From: an uncultured Lachnospiraceae bacterium
GTDB taxonomy: Bacteria; Bacillota; Clostridia; Lachnospirales; Lachnospiraceae
Length of the DNA stretch: 64,000 bases
Reading direction: 5' to 3'
NCBI GenBank assembly: GCA_947173495.1
Contig: CAMWFQ010000005.1
Coordinates: forward strand, 62,001-126,000
The notes beneath the pieces were generated by a model. It saw only the letters and a list, made by a program, of their open reading frames with translations, was not told where the DNA came from and ran no database searches. Shown piece by piece: positions 49,105 through 56,404 of the stretch; the stretch's first letter is position 1; each line of letters starts with the position of its first letter. A program made the position numbers and the translations under genes.

Positions 49105-49800
49105 TTATTTTACCTGATATTGCCTTTCGCCGAAAATGCCTGTCCCGACCCTGATACAGGTGGCTCCCTCTTCTACGGCTATCATGTAATCCCCAGTCAT
49201 GCCCATAGATAATATACTCATGTTAACATTATCAATGTTTTTATTATTTATGTCAACAGCTAATTGCTTCAATTGTGCAAAATACTGTCGATTTTCTTCT
49301 GCTTCATCAACATAGGGAGCGATGGTCATGAGACCCTGAATACAAATTCCGGGCAGAGCTGCAATCTCACGGATCAACGCTTCTGTCTCCTGCGGTTTTA
49401 CGCCGTATTTCGTAGTTTCTCCGGCGATATTGACCTCAATCAGGATGGAAACCTCCACCTGTTTTTTCAGGGCTTCTCTGCTGATCTCTTCTGCAAGCTT
49501 TAGCGAATCCACGCTATGGATTAATACGACCTTATCAACAATATATTTTACCTTATTGCGCTGCAGGTGCCCAATCATATGCCATTTAATGTCTTTTGGC
49601 ATGAGCTCATACTTATCAAGCAGTTCCTGCACTTTGTTTTCACCGAATTCTCTGCACCCGGCATGATACGCTTCCATTAACAGAGAGACAGGTTTCGTTT
49701 TGCTGACAGCAATCAATGTCACCTGATCCGGACTTCTTCCCGCTTTTTCACATGCCCGGGAAATATTCCGACCGACCTGATCAATATTATCCCTGATCAT
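49105..49800 (-). CDS. ylmE: YggS/YlmE family pyridoxal phosphate homeostasis protein
   Basis: A 231-residue fold-type III PLP-binding protein. The PLP lysine is in LIAVSKTKPV (about residue 34), with CREFGENKVQELLDK, WHMIGHLQRNKVKYI and LSMGMTGDYMIAVEEGATCIRVGTGIFG. Family members maintain PLP balance without a known catalytic activity. It sits directly upstream of sepF as in the Firmicute division cluster. Confidence 0.95.
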   Translation of the reverse strand: MIRDNIDQVGRNISRACEKAGRSPDQVTLIAVSKTKPVSLLMEAYHAGCREFGENKVQELLDKYELMPKDIKWHMIGHLQRNKVKYIVDKVVLIHSVDSLKLAEEISREALKKQVEVSILIEVNIAGETTKYGVKPQETEALIREIAALPGICIQGLMTIAPYVDEAEENRQYFAQLKQLAVDINNKNIDNVNMSILSMGMTGDYMIAVEEGATCIRVGTGIFGERQYQVK

Positions 49801-49819
49801 AAATAATAATCCTCCATTC

Positions 49820-51214
49820 CTAATTATAAATCAGCTCATCGTCAACCACAGTACTCGCGTCCAGCACAATGTAATCATATACGCTGAGTCCGTATTGGGT
49901 ATTAGATTTTACAATGGAATATTCTTCGTTATCATATAAAACGTTAATCTGCTTAAAATCAGCATATCCTTTGTTGATATTATAAACACCGGTGAGACTT
50001 CCGCGTTTGCTGAGCGCGTATTTTTCAGTTGATTCCGGTTTAATGATATATTCCCCGGTCCGTAATATCATATCATCAATATAATATTCGGTTTCCGTTT
50101 CATTATAAATGGTGGTTTCCACAAACTCAGCACTTGCGGTGCCATCCTCCGCATAAGTTTCACGCAGTACACCATCCGTATCACTGTTGCCGCCTTTGGT
50201 GACGTATTCTTTTGGAATAATAAAAAATTCCTTTTGCACTATGGAAGAATTGGGGATTTTCAGTCCTGTCTCATCTTCCAGAATTAATTCAATGTCAATA
50301 AAACGATCGGTGCAGAAAGAGACCATGGAGTTTGTAAAGGTAAGCTTAACAAAGATCTCTCCTTCCGGATTGGTATAGGTCGAAACTTCCCCCCAGGAGG
50401 TATCCTGGTTTTTAAGAAATTTAACTTTTACAAATTCCGCTTTCAGAAGCTCTTCCGCTTTCTCCTGATCTGTCTGAATCACAATAGACCAGTCTTCGTT
50501 GGTGGAAAGCTTATAAACAGGATCGCCTGCTTCTACCAGCTCATTGGTAATGAGCTGTGTTTTTTCATAGGTCTGGGTATCAAAAAGAGCGCTGGTAAAC
50601 TGTTCCAGAGTAAGCTCTTCATAGCCATCTACGGAATAGATCAAAATCCCGGTTGCAGGCGCGTTGCAGAAGGACACCAGTTCAGACAGACCGGAGCTGT
50701 TGATTTTCTGGATGTTTTCAAGAATGCTGGCATTTGCAAGCTTCAGGACAGTTCCTTTGACGCCATATTTGAAATCATAAACAGATGAAAAATATCGTGT
50801 ATCAAAATTATTGACAAAACCAAGGATTTCTGTTTTCAGTTCGGCCAGGTCGCTGCCGGAAAGGGCGCCGCCGGATGTTTCCGCATCCATATAATCCGCC
50901 AGTCTCCCGGATTCGTCCAGCGTATAGACCAGATTCCCCACACCTACGCGCTCACCCTCACGGGCGTAATAATTTACATAGCCTGCCTGAGTCGCATTGA
51001 CAATTTCTTCGTCCCGAAGAGCAATCCCTTTATAAATATTGTTGGAGGAAAGGGAACCCATCTTTACCTGATGGCCTTCGATCTGCTTTTGAGAAAAATA
51101 CATAAACACACAGATAACTGTATATATAAAAATAACAGCAAAAATCACCACCCCAATATTAATATTGAGCGGTTTTCGATATTTAACTATTTTGTTGTCT
51201 CTGCTATTTTCCAA
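49820..51214 (-). CDS. HlyD-family (membrane fusion/adaptor-like) protein
   Basis: A 464-residue protein with a cytosolic N-terminus, one membrane anchor (about residues 18-41) and a long extracytoplasmic region. ATQAGYVNYYAREGERVGVGNLVYTLDESG matches the biotinyl-lipoyl-like half motif of HlyD adaptors, and a second half (NAPATGILIYSVDGYE...ELVEAGDPVYKLS) follows the insertion. No ABC or MFS export partner is encoded nearby. HlyD-like proteins between ylmE and wall genes recur in Clostridia by my recollection; a role at the septum or envelope is possible but unproven. Confidence 0.75.
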   Translation of the reverse strand: MENSRDNKIVKYRKPLNINIGVVIFAVIFIYTVICVFMYFSQKQIEGHQVKMGSLSSNNIYKGIALRDEEIVNATQAGYVNYYAREGERVGVGNLVYTLDESGRLADYMDAETSGGALSGSDLAELKTEILGFVNNFDTRYFSSVYDFKYGVKGTVLKLANASILENIQKINSSGLSELVSFCNAPATGILIYSVDGYEELTLEQFTSALFDTQTYEKTQLITNELVEAGDPVYKLSTNEDWSIVIQTDQEKAEELLKAEFVKVKFLKNQDTSWGEVSTYTNPEGEIFVKLTFTNSMVSFCTDRFIDIELILEDETGLKIPNSSIVQKEFFIIPKEYVTKGGNSDTDGVLRETYAEDGTASAEFVETTIYNETETEYYIDDMILRTGEYIIKPESTEKYALSKRGSLTGVYNINKGYADFKQINVLYDNEEYSIVKSNTQYGLSVYDYIVLDASTVVDDELIYN

Positions 51215-51270
51215 TTAATTCTCCCATATAAAAAAGATGCTGTATCGCAAAACAATTTTTCCTTGCGCAT

Positions 51271-51299
51271 TTTCCTCTGGATACCCGTGTGCATGAACA
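51271..51299 (+). repeat. Partial copy G of the nested-hairpin intergenic repeat
   Basis: TTTCCTCTGGATACCCGTGTGCATGAA matches only the right arm and tail of the GGGCACCC-type copies (compare copy E). The first stem and left arm are missing. A terminator hairpin follows directly, as for full copies. Confidence 0.55.
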
Positions 51300-51328
51300 A
51301 ACGTCCCGGTTGATCCGGGACGTTTATG
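51299..51328 (-). terminator. Probable terminator of the radC-to-P-loop gene run
   Basis: AAACGTCCCGG-TTGAT-CCGGGACGTTT, an 11-bp perfect stem 33 bases after the P-loop gene stop on the minus strand, followed by a short T-run (TTTGTT). Confidence 0.7.
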
Positions 51329-51361
51329 AAATTCAACTGCATACTCGGAAATTGCCAGTCC

Positions 51362-51781
51362 TTAAAGGGAAACGACCACTTTATCCTTTACAGAAGCAGG
51401 AAGTGAATCTTCATCAAGCGAAATACTGATAATAAAGTCTATTTTAAAGCGCTCGCTGATTTTTTCTAATTTGTGAATAACAGGCTCGATGTCACCGCCC
51501 TCCAGAGAGGCAATCTTTAAAAAGTTGTCAAAGTATATCTGTTCCAGATCATGATCCTGGGAAATAATTCCGCTGACAAAACCAATAAATTCATCAGCGT
51601 CCGCAACCATGTAATAAGAAACATCAATTAACCGGATCTTATTGTTTAACTCATACATGTGCTTGGTATTCTTGTCCAGATATACAATGCTGCCGGATAC
51701 TTTCTGTACCTCAGTATTCACCTTATCTAATAAATATGTGGTTTTGCCTTTTCCTTTATTTCCAACTACTAATTGAACCAT
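51362..51781 (-). CDS. Small P-loop ATP-binding protein of unknown function, 139 aa
   Basis: Begins MVQLVVGNKGKGKTTYLLDKVN, a clear Walker A motif (GxxGxGKT), followed by VYLDKNTKHMYELNNKIRLIDVS and a possible Walker B-like FIISISLDED near the C-terminus. It is far smaller than known motor ATPases, and labels such as twitching motility protein seem unjustified. It is the last gene of the minus-strand shape/division run, 88 bases after the carboxypeptidase gene. The ATG has AGGAGGGA upstream. Confidence 0.75.
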   Translation of the reverse strand: MVQLVVGNKGKGKTTYLLDKVNTEVQKVSGSIVYLDKNTKHMYELNNKIRLIDVSYYMVADADEFIGFVSGIISQDHDLEQIYFDNFLKIASLEGGDIEPVIHKLEKISERFKIDFIISISLDEDSLPASVKDKVVVSL

Positions 51782-51869
51782 TGGTAAATCCCTCCTGAAG
51801 TATATTGGCTGTATGTAATTTCAATATGCCTATTTTGATTATAAGTGATTGCAGGACAAAAAACAACTG

Positions 51870-52859
51870 CTAATTGTTTATTTCTCCTAATAAATCTGTC
51901 ATCTGTGAATACAGAAGATCCCTGGTTTCCGCCCGCATAATCACGGAAATATAGGGATTACCGGAAGAATCTCTGCACAGTAATATCAGACAGGATCTTG
52001 CAGCGTTGGTGGAACCTGTTTTTCCGCCCAGAACGGTAATACCGCCCGGCGGCTCGGCCTCTCCCCTTACATAATAATTGGTATTATTTACGGTCAGTTC
52101 CTTGGAATTGCCGTTCGTATCGGTATATACAGTGGTGTAAGAATCCATTTGAATGATTTCATTAAACAGAGAATAGTCTATGGCCGCATTCATAATCAAA
52201 TACATATCATAGACAGTTGTATAATGTTCTTCATCGGAAAGCCCGTGAGGATTGACAAAATGAGTGTTTGTGGCGCCCAGGGCGCGGGCGGTCTCGTTCA
52301 TCATCTCTGCAAAGGCATCTGTGGATCCGGCGATTCCCTCTGCAATCATAACTGCCGCATCATTGGCGGAGTTGATCAGTAAAAAATGAAGAGCCTGATC
52401 CAGCGTCATCTGATCCCCTTCTCTGATTCCGCAGACCTGCGCGCCGGATTCCAGGTTCCTTACATTCGCGCTGGCAGTCAGGATCATATCGCTGGAACCA
52501 TTCTGCATGGCGACAAGAGCGGTCATAATCTTTGTCAGACTGGCCGGATATAACTTTTCATGTACATTCCGGGCATAAAGGGTATTGCGACGGTTTACAT
52601 CAAATAATCCTGCACCGGATCCTTCTGAAAGTTCTATATTTTCAGGATGGATGTCGGAATCCACAACACAGAGACCGCTTGCAAAGGAAGCTGCGGTTTT
52701 CTGCTCCTGCGCGGGATTCACGATTCGGAAGCTGCTCACCTCATAATCAGCCTTATAAGGCATCTCAAACTGAGTCTGTCCGCAGCCGGTTAAAAACATT
52801 GCTGACAGAAATACTGACAGAAATGCTCTTGAAGAAAACTTTTTATTTATACATCTCAC
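51870..52859 (-). CDS. D-alanyl-D-alanine carboxypeptidase lipoprotein (S11 family)
   Basis: A 329-residue penicillin-binding enzyme. An N-terminal signal ends in the lipobox LTGC (Cys26), so it should be lipid-anchored after LspA cleavage. S11 active-site motifs: ASLTK (Ser107-Lys110), SAN (about 164-166) and GGKTG (about 279-282). It trims the terminal D-Ala of peptidoglycan stem peptides. The C-terminal beta domain of DacA-type enzymes is absent. The start overlaps the mgsA stop by 17 bases. Confidence 0.9.
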   Translation of the reverse strand: MRCINKKFSSRAFLSVFLSAMFLTGCGQTQFEMPYKADYEVSSFRIVNPAQEQKTAASFASGLCVVDSDIHPENIELSEGSGAGLFDVNRRNTLYARNVHEKLYPASLTKIMTALVAMQNGSSDMILTASANVRNLESGAQVCGIREGDQMTLDQALHFLLINSANDAAVMIAEGIAGSTDAFAEMMNETARALGATNTHFVNPHGLSDEEHYTTVYDMYLIMNAAIDYSLFNEIIQMDSYTTVYTDTNGNSKELTVNNTNYYVRGEAEPPGGITVLGGKTGSTNAARSCLILLCRDSSGNPYISVIMRAETRDLLYSQMTDLLGEINN

Positions 52860-53238
52860 GCCACTCTAAATCTCCTCTGTCTAAGGACTTGATTAGCAGC
52901 TCTGCAGTGGCAAGATTGGTTGCCAGCGGAATGTTGTGCATGTCGCAGAGCCTGACCACATTATTGACATCCGGTTCATGTTTTTTGGAAGTCAGAGGAT
53001 CTCTTAAAAATATAACAAGATCCATCTCGTTATGCTCGATCTGAGCACCGATCTGCTGCTCGCCGCCCAGATGTCCCGGCAAAAATTTATAGACGCTTAA
53101 ATTGGTAACTTCCTCCACAAGCCGGCCTGTCGTGCCTGTTGCATATAATTCGTGCTTACTCAAAATTCCACGGTAAGCAATGCAGAAATTCTGCATTAAT
53201 TTTTTCTTCGCATCATGTGCAATCAATGCAATATTCAT
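52843..53238 (-). CDS. mgsA: Methylglyoxal synthase
   Basis: A 131-residue enzyme converting dihydroxyacetone phosphate to methylglyoxal and phosphate. Motifs: [84 protein letters not shown]. The catalytic aspartate is in the FLRDP motif. Its place between rodA and the carboxypeptidase is a known Clostridial arrangement; no metabolic link is evident. Confidence 0.96.
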   Translation of the reverse strand: MNIALIAHDAKKKLMQNFCIAYRGILSKHELYATGTTGRLVEEVTNLSVYKFLPGHLGGEQQIGAQIEHNEMDLVIFLRDPLTSKKHEPDVNNVVRLCDMHNIPLATNLATAELLIKSLDRGDLEWREMYK

Positions 53239-53321
53239 ATTTGACCCTCCTAAAGTAACGATTTGTACCCCTTATATGACAGACTTCTGAAAACAGCCTG
53301 CAAAACTGTTACTATTATACA

Positions 53322-54437
53322 TCATTTCTGCTTACATTGTAACCCCACATTTAAAACAAATCCGATCCCGATAAAGGAGCTCACCAGTGAAGTGAGTCCG
53401 TAACTTACAAAGGGAAGGGTAAGTCCGGTGTTTGGCAGCAGATAGGTTACGACACCTATGTTGATAAACGACTGAAAACCGATCATGGCTCCGATCCCTG
53501 CCGCAATAATGGTCCCGGCCAGATCTTTGGCCCTTCTTGCAATGAGCATACATTCCACACTGATCAGAAGAATCAGAATGATTACGGTGCAGAGGCCTAC
53601 AAAGCCGAATTCTTCTCCAATTACGGCAAAAATGAAGTCCGTCTGCTGCTCGGCAATAAAATTGGCATTTTTGACAGAACTGATCTGGTTATTTTTGTAT
53701 CCTTTTCCTGTCAGCTGACCGGATCCAATGGCCATAACGGAATATTCCTGCTGATAACCAAGAGAATTGGCATATTCCTCTTTGTTAAAAAAGGCGATGA
53801 CTCTGTTCAACTGATACATGTGTTCCTCATTGATCAGGGTCTGATCCGGCTGCAGGATCAGATACATAAAGATCATGAACGCGGGGATGACCACAGCCAG
53901 AACGCCTCCGATCACCTTCCAGCTTAATCCGCCTATAAACATTATGACGCAAAAGATCAGACAGATTACAATCGTAGTAGAAAGATCAGGCTGCTCCAGA
54001 ATAAGACCTGCGGGAAACGCAAAAAGAATCACACACAGGGCGATATACTTGAATGTGTTGAGTGTCTCCCTGTGTTTACAGATAAACTGGGCAAAAAACA
54101 GTATAATCAGTATTTTTGCCAGCTCGGAGGGCTGAAACTGGATTCCCGCAAGGTTCAGCCATCTCTGGGCGCCTTTGGCATCCTTTCCCATTACGATGAC
54201 CAGAACAAGAAGAACAATATTAAACACATACATAATCCAGTACAGATTCAGCAATACAGAGTAGTCAAAAAGGGAGATTACAAGCATCAGAAACAGACCG
54301 AAGGCAAAGCCTGCGATCTGTCTGTTCTGCAACTCCGGTTCAGCACTGCCGACTGCAAAAATTCCGATGACCGCCAGAGCAGTCACCAATAATACTAATT
54401 TAAAATCAAAATAACGTATTTTATACTGTTTCAGCAT
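53322..54437 (-). CDS. rodA: Rod-shape determining SEDS protein RodA
   Basis: A 371-residue polytopic membrane glycosyltransferase with about ten membrane segments. SEDS motifs: GAQRWLNLAGIQFQPSELAKI (about residue 100), QPDLSTTIV, FIAEQQTDFIFAVIGEEFGFVG and LPNTGLTLPFVSYGLTSL. Being encoded with minCDE, PBP2 and mreBCD, it is the elongation-specific RodA and should pair with the large PBP2 at 56.4 kb. The ORF-track start is too early; TTTGGAGG precedes the ATG at 54437, 19 bases after minE. Confidence 0.93.
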   Translation of the reverse strand: MLKQYKIRYFDFKLVLLVTALAVIGIFAVGSAEPELQNRQIAGFAFGLFLMLVISLFDYSVLLNLYWIMYVFNIVLLVLVIVMGKDAKGAQRWLNLAGIQFQPSELAKILIILFFAQFICKHRETLNTFKYIALCVILFAFPAGLILEQPDLSTTIVICLIFCVIMFIGGLSWKVIGGVLAVVIPAFMIFMYLILQPDQTLINEEHMYQLNRVIAFFNKEEYANSLGYQQEYSVMAIGSGQLTGKGYKNNQISSVKNANFIAEQQTDFIFAVIGEEFGFVGLCTVIILILLISVECMLIARRAKDLAGTIIAAGIGAMIGFQSFINIGVVTYLLPNTGLTLPFVSYGLTSLVSSFIGIGFVLNVGLQCKQK

Positions 54438-54456
54438 GTAAACCTCCAAATGCTTT

Positions 54457-54729
54457 TCAGTTGATATTCTTATGTAAGTCCAGAATGGGAATATTCGCAT
54501 ACAGAGTCGGCGTTTTTCCCCGGCCTTTTCCATCTGTTTTTGCAATCTGAATTTCCATACTGTCCGCATCGATCTTCATGTATTTTGAAATCACTTTGGC
54601 GATATCCGTCTTAATCATTTCCATCATTTCAGGGGAACAGTTTACTCTGTCGGAAATGAGCAGTATTTTTAAACGGTCTTTTGCAATCTCTCTTGATTTT
54701 TTCCTGATAAAAAAGTTTCTGATTCCCAT
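54457..54729 (-). CDS. minE: Cell division topological specificity factor MinE
   Basis: A 90-residue protein that stimulates MinD ATPase and drives Min oscillation. AKDRLKILLISDRVNCSPEMMEMIKTDIAKVISKYMKID is the conserved anti-MinCD helix and topological domain. MinE is present in Clostridia but absent from Bacillus, where DivIVA/MinJ take over. It begins 11 bases after minD. Confidence 0.95.
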   Translation of the reverse strand: MGIRNFFIRKKSREIAKDRLKILLISDRVNCSPEMMEMIKTDIAKVISKYMKIDADSMEIQIAKTDGKGRGKTPTLYANIPILDLHKNIN

Positions 54730-54740
54730 ACGCTCACCCC

Positions 54741-55532
54741 CTAATTCTTATGAAAAATACCTGACACTTTGGTCCAGAAAGAAACGCCTTTCTCAAATTC
54801 CAAAAAAGGAATCTCCTTTCCGGTCACACGATAGCATATGTTCTGATATGCTTTCCCTGCCAGTGTATTGTTTCCAACAAGAGGCTCCCCCTGGTTGGTG
54901 GCGATGACAACATTTTCATCATCCGGTACAATGCCGATCAGACTAATAGCCAGAATATCCACCACATCAGCAGCGCTCATCATATCTCCGCGTTTCACCA
55001 TATCATAGCGGAGACGATTGATAATCAGATCAATCTTACCGAAGTCATTGGCTTCCAGAAGGCCAATGATTCTGTCAGCATCTCTTATGGCGGATACCTC
55101 CGGAGTGGTTACCACCAGCGCTCTGTCCGCACCTGCAATGGCGTTTTTAAATCCCTGTTCGATTCCGGCAGGACAGTCCAGAATGATATAATCAAACTGT
55201 TCTTTCAGCTGCCCGATCATTTTTACCATCTGTTCCGGGTTGACCGCAGTCTTATCCTTTGTCTGTGCGGAAGGCATGAGGTAAAGGCTCGGGAGACGCT
55301 TGTCCTTTATCAATGCCTGTTTGATCCGGCATTTTCCCTCTACCACATCCACAAGATTATACACAATGCGATTTTCCAGTCCCATGACAACATCCAGATT
55401 GCGAAGTCCGATGTCCGTGTCGATCAGTACCACACGTTTGCCCATGGCAGCAAGACCTGTTCCTATGTTTGCGGATGTGGTGGTCTTACCCACACCGCCT
55501 TTCCCTGACGTGACGACAATTACTTCACTCAT
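54741..55532 (-). CDS. minD: Septum site-determining ATPase MinD
   Basis: A 263-residue deviant Walker ATPase: VIVVTSGKGGVGKTTTSANIGTGLA, DIGLRNLDVVMGLENR, and DYIILDCPAGIEQGFKNAI. A short C-terminal amphipathic helix (FWTKVSGIFHK) should bind the membrane. It positions MinC and is regulated by MinE. The operon order minC-minD-minE is standard. Confidence 0.97.
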   Translation of the reverse strand: MSEVIVVTSGKGGVGKTTTSANIGTGLAAMGKRVVLIDTDIGLRNLDVVMGLENRIVYNLVDVVEGKCRIKQALIKDKRLPSLYLMPSAQTKDKTAVNPEQMVKMIGQLKEQFDYIILDCPAGIEQGFKNAIAGADRALVVTTPEVSAIRDADRIIGLLEANDFGKIDLIINRLRYDMVKRGDMMSAADVVDILAISLIGIVPDDENVVIATNQGEPLVGNNTLAGKAYQNICYRVTGKEIPFLEFEKGVSFWTKVSGIFHKN

Positions 55533-55549
55533 ACATCTGCCTCATTTCT

Positions 55550-55589
55550 GCGCGGCTTTTACGCATTTTCAGGACCGGTGGTGCCGCGC
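55550..55589 (-). other. Intercistronic hairpin between minC and minD
   Basis: GCGCGGC and GCCGCGC can pair across a 26-base loop within the 108-base minC-minD gap. The rest of the gap shows no promoter or ORF. Possible processing or attenuation site. Confidence 0.35.
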
Positions 55590-55640
55590 GACACAAGAGC
55601 CCTGTCATGAAATTCCTATCGTCTTCTGAGAAAATCCTTA

Positions 55641-56324
55641 TTAAACAGGCAGTTCACTCAGGATATCTTTCGTGAGCGGATCAATTATGACTCTTTCGTC
55701 TTTTATATAGGCTATCTTCGGCTGTATTTTGGGTTTTATGGACCACTTGGATTTTTTTTCTCTGGATCTGTATTTGAAATCACCTATCTGTAATTTCTCA
55801 GGTGACATTTCAAGCGCTGCTACATAATGGCCTTTTCCGCCATTTCCTCCGGCATAAGCTTTTCCATAAAGGCCTCCTACCACGATGATATCTCTGGCAG
55901 AGATAATCGTAGAGCCGGGATATACATCTCCCAGAATCACGATGCTCGATTCCGTTTCCAATACCTGTCCGTTTTTCAGGGTTCCCCGGTAAAACTGGCC
56001 CTCATTTCCGTGAGACGAATCCATTAAAAGCTCTGCCTGCTGCATGGCTTTTACCAGGAGCTGCTGATCAGCGCCCTCTTCTCCCACCAGACAGATAATG
56101 TTGAGCCTTGAATTCTCTGAAATAGCGTCAAGTATCTGCTTTTCCTGCTGGCTTGTGAGCTCCCGCCCTCTGACAGATAAGGCCATTTTGGCGTCTTTGA
56201 AAAAGCTGCTGGATTCTCTGAATTTTTCCCCGATGTCTGTGAGCAGTTCCTCAAAAGGAACTTCGCTATCCAGATGAAGTACAATACCGCTCGGGAAGCT
56301 TTTGATGATTACTGAATTTTTCAA
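55641..56324 (-). CDS. minC: Septum site-determining protein MinC
   Basis: A 227-residue FtsZ inhibitor. The N-terminal domain covers about residues 1-105; the C-terminal MinC beta-helix has YRGTLKNGQVLETESSIVILGDVYPGSTIISARDIIVVGGLYGKAYAGGNGGKGHYVAALEMSPEKLQIGDF. It is recruited by MinD. The start is well placed after an 80-base gap from the PBP2 gene. Confidence 0.96.
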   Translation of the reverse strand: MKNSVIIKSFPSGIVLHLDSEVPFEELLTDIGEKFRESSSFFKDAKMALSVRGRELTSQQEKQILDAISENSRLNIICLVGEEGADQQLLVKAMQQAELLMDSSHGNEGQFYRGTLKNGQVLETESSIVILGDVYPGSTIISARDIIVVGGLYGKAYAGGNGGKGHYVAALEMSPEKLQIGDFKYRSREKKSKWSIKPKIQPKIAYIKDERVIIDPLTKDILSELPV

Positions 56325-56404
56325 TCTGTTTACTCCTGCCTTTCACGTTTCAGTCTGCCTGATCATGAACCTGGTTTTCAGACAGCTGCCGTCTTTGCTC
56401 TGCT

